A program made the position numbers and the translations under genes. The notes under the pieces are model-generated. The model did no database searches. It worked only from the letters and a program-made list of their open reading frames with translations, and had not been told where the DNA came from. This document shows, piece after piece, positions 6,145-7,231 of a DNA stretch of 7,231 nt. Location: contig JADGQE010000200.1 of NCBI GenBank assembly GCA_017882055.1, forward strand, positions 1-7,231. Direction: 5' to 3'. Origin of the DNA: Thermoflexales bacterium. GTDB taxonomy: Bacteria; Chloroflexota; Anaerolineae; Fen-1058. How positions within the stretch are numbered: position 1 is the stretch's first letter; each line of letters begins with the position of its first letter.

Positions 6145-6171
6145 AGACAGGATTCCTTAACGCAAAATTGA

Positions 6172-6198
6172 ACCACGAAGAACACGAATGACCACGAA
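6172..6198. repeat. CCACGAAGA-type dispersed repeat before glnS
   Basis: ACCACGAA occurs at 6172-6179 and 6191-6198, with AACACGAA between at 6181-6188. The 9-mer CCACGAAGA (6173-6181) recurs, inverted, as TCTTCGTGG at 3120-3128 just after the kimA-like gene. In the minus strand it lies in the likely 5' leader or promoter region of glnS. Confidence 0.45.
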
Positions 6199-6276
6199 AC
6201 GGCAATAGATTAGTGAGACTTTATGGGTTCTCTTTTCGATCAATGATAACGACTTTGGCTCCGTTGAGGCCTCACC

Positions 6277-6314
6277 AAAAGACCTCCCCAGTGTTTCTGA
6301 CTTCCGGGAGGCCT
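6277..6314 (-). terminator. Rho-independent terminator of the toxin-antitoxin pair
   Basis: On the minus strand AGGCCTCCC (6314-6306) pairs with GGGAGGTCT (6288-6280), nine pairs with one G-U, around a 17-nt loop, followed by TTT (6279-6277). It begins 10 nt after the toxin stop codon. The U-run is short, so read-through into glnS is possible. Confidence 0.5.
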
Positions 6315-6323
6315 GATTCTGAA

Positions 6324-6590
6324 TTACGGGAAGTAGCGATAAATGTCTTTGCGATGCAGGAACCGCACAAACGTCACGGTATCACTTTCTACAACCAGCC
6401 CTACCCGATAATCGCCAACGCGAATGCGATAGTAGTTTGCGCCACCCTGTAGCTTCTTGATGTTTGCCAGCGCTTGCAGGTTATCGGCCTGCTCAACCTG
6501 CTCGATGATCTCACGCACGGCTGCTGTCAATCGTTGCTCGCGTACTTTCTCCAGATCCCTGGCGAAGCTGGCTCTGAAAGCAACGTTCAA
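6324..6590 (-). CDS. RelE/ParE-family toxin
   Basis: Small toxin of the RelE/ParE superfamily, 88 residues, a typical length. Members of the RelE branch cut mRNA on the ribosome; ParE members poison gyrase. The fold is evident: an N-terminal strand (NVAFRASF), two helices (about 9-35 and 38-48), then the beta-sheet core with YYRIRVGDYRVGLVVE (53-68) and a C-terminal VTFVRFLHRKDIYRYFP (72-88). R55, R57, R62, R76, H79, R80 and Y84 are the charged or aromatic positions usual in this subgroup, favouring an mRNA-interferase role, though activity is not proven by sequence. The start is TTG at 6590-6588, overlapping the antitoxin TGA as TTGA, which implies translational coupling; there is no ATG at the family start position. 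Stop TAA at 6326-6324 is followed by a predicted terminator. Confidence 0.9.
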   Translation of the reverse strand: MNVAFRASFARDLEKVREQRLTAAVREIIEQVEQADNLQALANIKKLQGGANYYRIRVGDYRVGLVVESDTVTFVRFLHRKDIYRYFP

Positions 6591-6796
6591 GCTGCACCTT
6601 CCAGAATGCTCAGAATTTCGCGGCGGCTGACACTTGCCGTCGCTTCACCTTCCCGGATAGCAGCGCTTAAGCCCACATCTTCTAACGCTTCGACCATCAG
6701 ATCGCGGAACAAATCCTGGCGTTCTTCAAACAACTCAAGCAACGCCTGCTTGAGCATGTCTTTGAAGTCCTGTTCTTCAACAGAGATGGTAACCAT
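6587..6796 (-). CDS. Antitoxin partner of the RelE-type toxin
   Basis: A 69-residue acidic protein that neutralises the downstream toxin by binding it, and usually represses its own operon. The sequence MVTISVEEQDFKDMLKQALLELFEERQDLFRDLM is mostly amphipathic helix, followed by VEALEDVGLSAAIREGEAT and a C-terminal SVSRREILSILEGAA; antitoxins of this pattern commonly precede RelE-type genes, though I cannot name the family exactly. I chose ATG at 6796 because it has a perfect GGAGGT (6808-6803) 6 nt upstream; a longer frame begins at 6859 but would run through the predicted promoter and this site. It ends in TGA at 6589-6587, overlapping the toxin start by 4 nt. No separate DNA-binding motif is obvious, so autoregulation is inferred from the repeats upstream. 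Confidence 0.85.
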   Translation of the reverse strand: MVTISVEEQDFKDMLKQALLELFEERQDLFRDLMVEALEDVGLSAAIREGEATASVSRREILSILEGAA

Positions 6797-6802
6797 GATT
6801 TT

Positions 6803-6808
6803 ACCTCC
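6803..6808 (-). promoter_or_regulatory. Strong ribosome binding site of the antitoxin
   Basis: GGAGGT on the minus strand (6808-6803) is a perfect Shine-Dalgarno sequence 6 nt from ATG 6796. It decides the 69-residue start over the longer frame. The toxin has no comparable site, which fits excess antitoxin synthesis. Confidence 0.7.
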
Positions 6809-6830
6809 ATGCAGATACGATTGTACTTTC

Positions 6831-6859
6831 AGTATACCCGCAATATCTGACAGGAGCAA
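6831..6859 (-). promoter_or_regulatory. Predicted promoter of the toxin-antitoxin operon
   Basis: On the minus strand TTGCTC (6859-6854) and TATACT (6836-6831) are separated by exactly 17 bp. The -10 matches consensus at five of six positions. Transcription would start near 6824, leaving a leader of about 28 nt. The small palindrome TACT-TTC-AGTA (6824-6834) overlaps the -10. Confidence 0.55.
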
Positions 6860-6869
6860 TATACCTGAC
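6840..6869. repeat. Direct repeats over the TA promoter, candidate operator
   Basis: GCAATATCTGAC (6840-6851) and GCAATATACCTGAC (6856-6869) are near-identical apart from a 2-nt insertion, with starts 16 bp apart on one face of the helix. They cover the -35 box and most of the spacer, the expected position for an autorepression operator bound by antitoxin or toxin-antitoxin complex. Confidence 0.42.
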
Positions 6870-6874
6870 GTTCT

Positions 6875-7231
6875 TCAACGCTCCAACAATTCCTGCGCCT
6901 TGCCCAAGCGCTCCAACGTTGCTTCGCGCCCCAGCGCCACGATCGAGCCGAATAGCGGCGGCGAAACGGTCTTGCCCGTTACGGCCACGCGGATCGGTGT
7001 GAAGAATGGACCGGGTTTCAGGCCCGATTCTTCCGCGAGTTTCCGCATGGCGTCTTCTATGGGCTGCGGCTCAAATGGCTCGAAGGTCCGCAGGAGTTCG
7101 GCGGTGCGTTTGAGAATGTCCCGCGTCTGCTCTTTGGTCAGGCCTTTGCCGACCAGCTGCCTGGGATCGGGCGAAACGCTCCCGGCAAACAGAAAATCGG
7201 TTGCTTCGACCGCGTCTCTCAGCGTCGTGAT
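6875..7231 (-). CDS. gltX: Glutamyl-tRNA synthetase, C-terminal part
   Basis: The frame enters from the right edge and gives the last 118 residues of GluRS, ending in TGA at 6877-6875. GluRS charges tRNA-Glu with glutamate in the cytoplasm. The visible part is the helical anticodon-binding domain: LVGKGLTKEQTRDILKRTAELL, then IEDAMRKLAEESGLKPGPFFTPIRVAVTGKTVSPPLFGSI and VALGREATLERLGKAQELLER. The pattern LAEE.GLK.G.....RVA.TG..VSPPLF...LGRE is diagnostic of the bacterial GluRS C-terminus. The HIGH and KMSKS motifs lie outside the window. The antitoxin ATG follows 78 nt downstream. With a separate GlnRS present, this enzyme is probably discriminating, but the anticodon-recognition residues cannot be judged from this part alone. 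Confidence 0.93.
   Translation of the reverse strand: MTTLRDAVEATDFLFAGSVSPDPRQLVGKGLTKEQTRDILKRTAELLRTFEPFEPQPIEDAMRKLAEESGLKPGPFFTPIRVAVTGKTVSPPLFGSIVALGREATLERLGKAQELLER

Noticed and set aside
4396..6171. A 591-codon open frame on the plus strand antisense to glnS
   Set aside because: It mirrors glnS almost exactly, is rich in His/Arg/Phe/Val as expected of a complement frame, matches no family, and glnS on the minus strand carries every diagnostic GlnRS motif.
6797..6859. Longer antitoxin start at 6859 giving 90 residues
   Set aside because: The extra 21 codons run through the predicted promoter, repeats and the GGAGGT site; the ATG at 6796 is perfectly spaced from that site.
1..7231. 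CRISPR array or phage defence system
   Set aside because: Repeats seen are irregular and too few, no cas-like or restriction-like gene is present, and the only defence-adjacent genes are the ordinary RelE-type pair.

Overview
The window is ordinary bacterial chromosome (GC-rich genes, Shine-Dalgarno sites, two probable TTG starts) with a long, repeat-laden accessory gap in the middle. The lineage cannot be fixed from sequence alone. My guess is a Chloroflexota-like (Anaerolineae-type) or similar environmental bacterium. That rests on three impressions: a KimA-type potassium importer, GlnRS alongside GluRS, and short dispersed intergenic repeats of styles I associate with such genomes. Treat it as low-confidence inference.

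Layout. Positions 1-831 (+) hold an EamA/DMT transporter that has lost its first membrane helix to the window edge. Positions 832-1258 have no convincing gene but carry several short repeats and end in a good -10 box and ribosome binding site. Positions 1259-3094 (+) encode a complete KimA/KUP-like potassium importer with a C-terminal Usp-like cytoplasmic domain. Positions 3095-4401 are a 1.3 kb gap. It contains a 194-bp MITE-like element with 18-bp terminal inverted repeats, one weak hypothetical ORF, a probable decayed IS630-type transposase fragment and a series of palindromes.

The right half is all on the minus strand, transcribed right to left: gltX (glutamyl-tRNA synthetase, C-terminal part only, entering from the right edge), a small antitoxin gene, a RelE/ParE-type toxin gene, then glnS (glutaminyl-tRNA synthetase, complete). 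The antitoxin and toxin genes overlap by 4 nt (TTGA). They have their own predicted promoter with direct repeats over it and a hairpin-plus-U-run terminator just after the toxin. The pair therefore looks like a self-contained cassette sitting between two aminoacyl-tRNA synthetase genes.

How it fits together: GltX and GlnS charge tRNA-Glu and tRNA-Gln, so this organism probably makes Gln-tRNA directly. The toxin belongs to a family of ribosome-dependent mRNA interferases and gyrase poisons held in check by the antitoxin. The potassium importer and EamA exporter are separate housekeeping or accessory membrane proteins. I see no clearly new multi-gene system. The least explained parts are the MITE-like element, the palindromes around the glnS stop codon and the unassigned 3354-4020 stretch.
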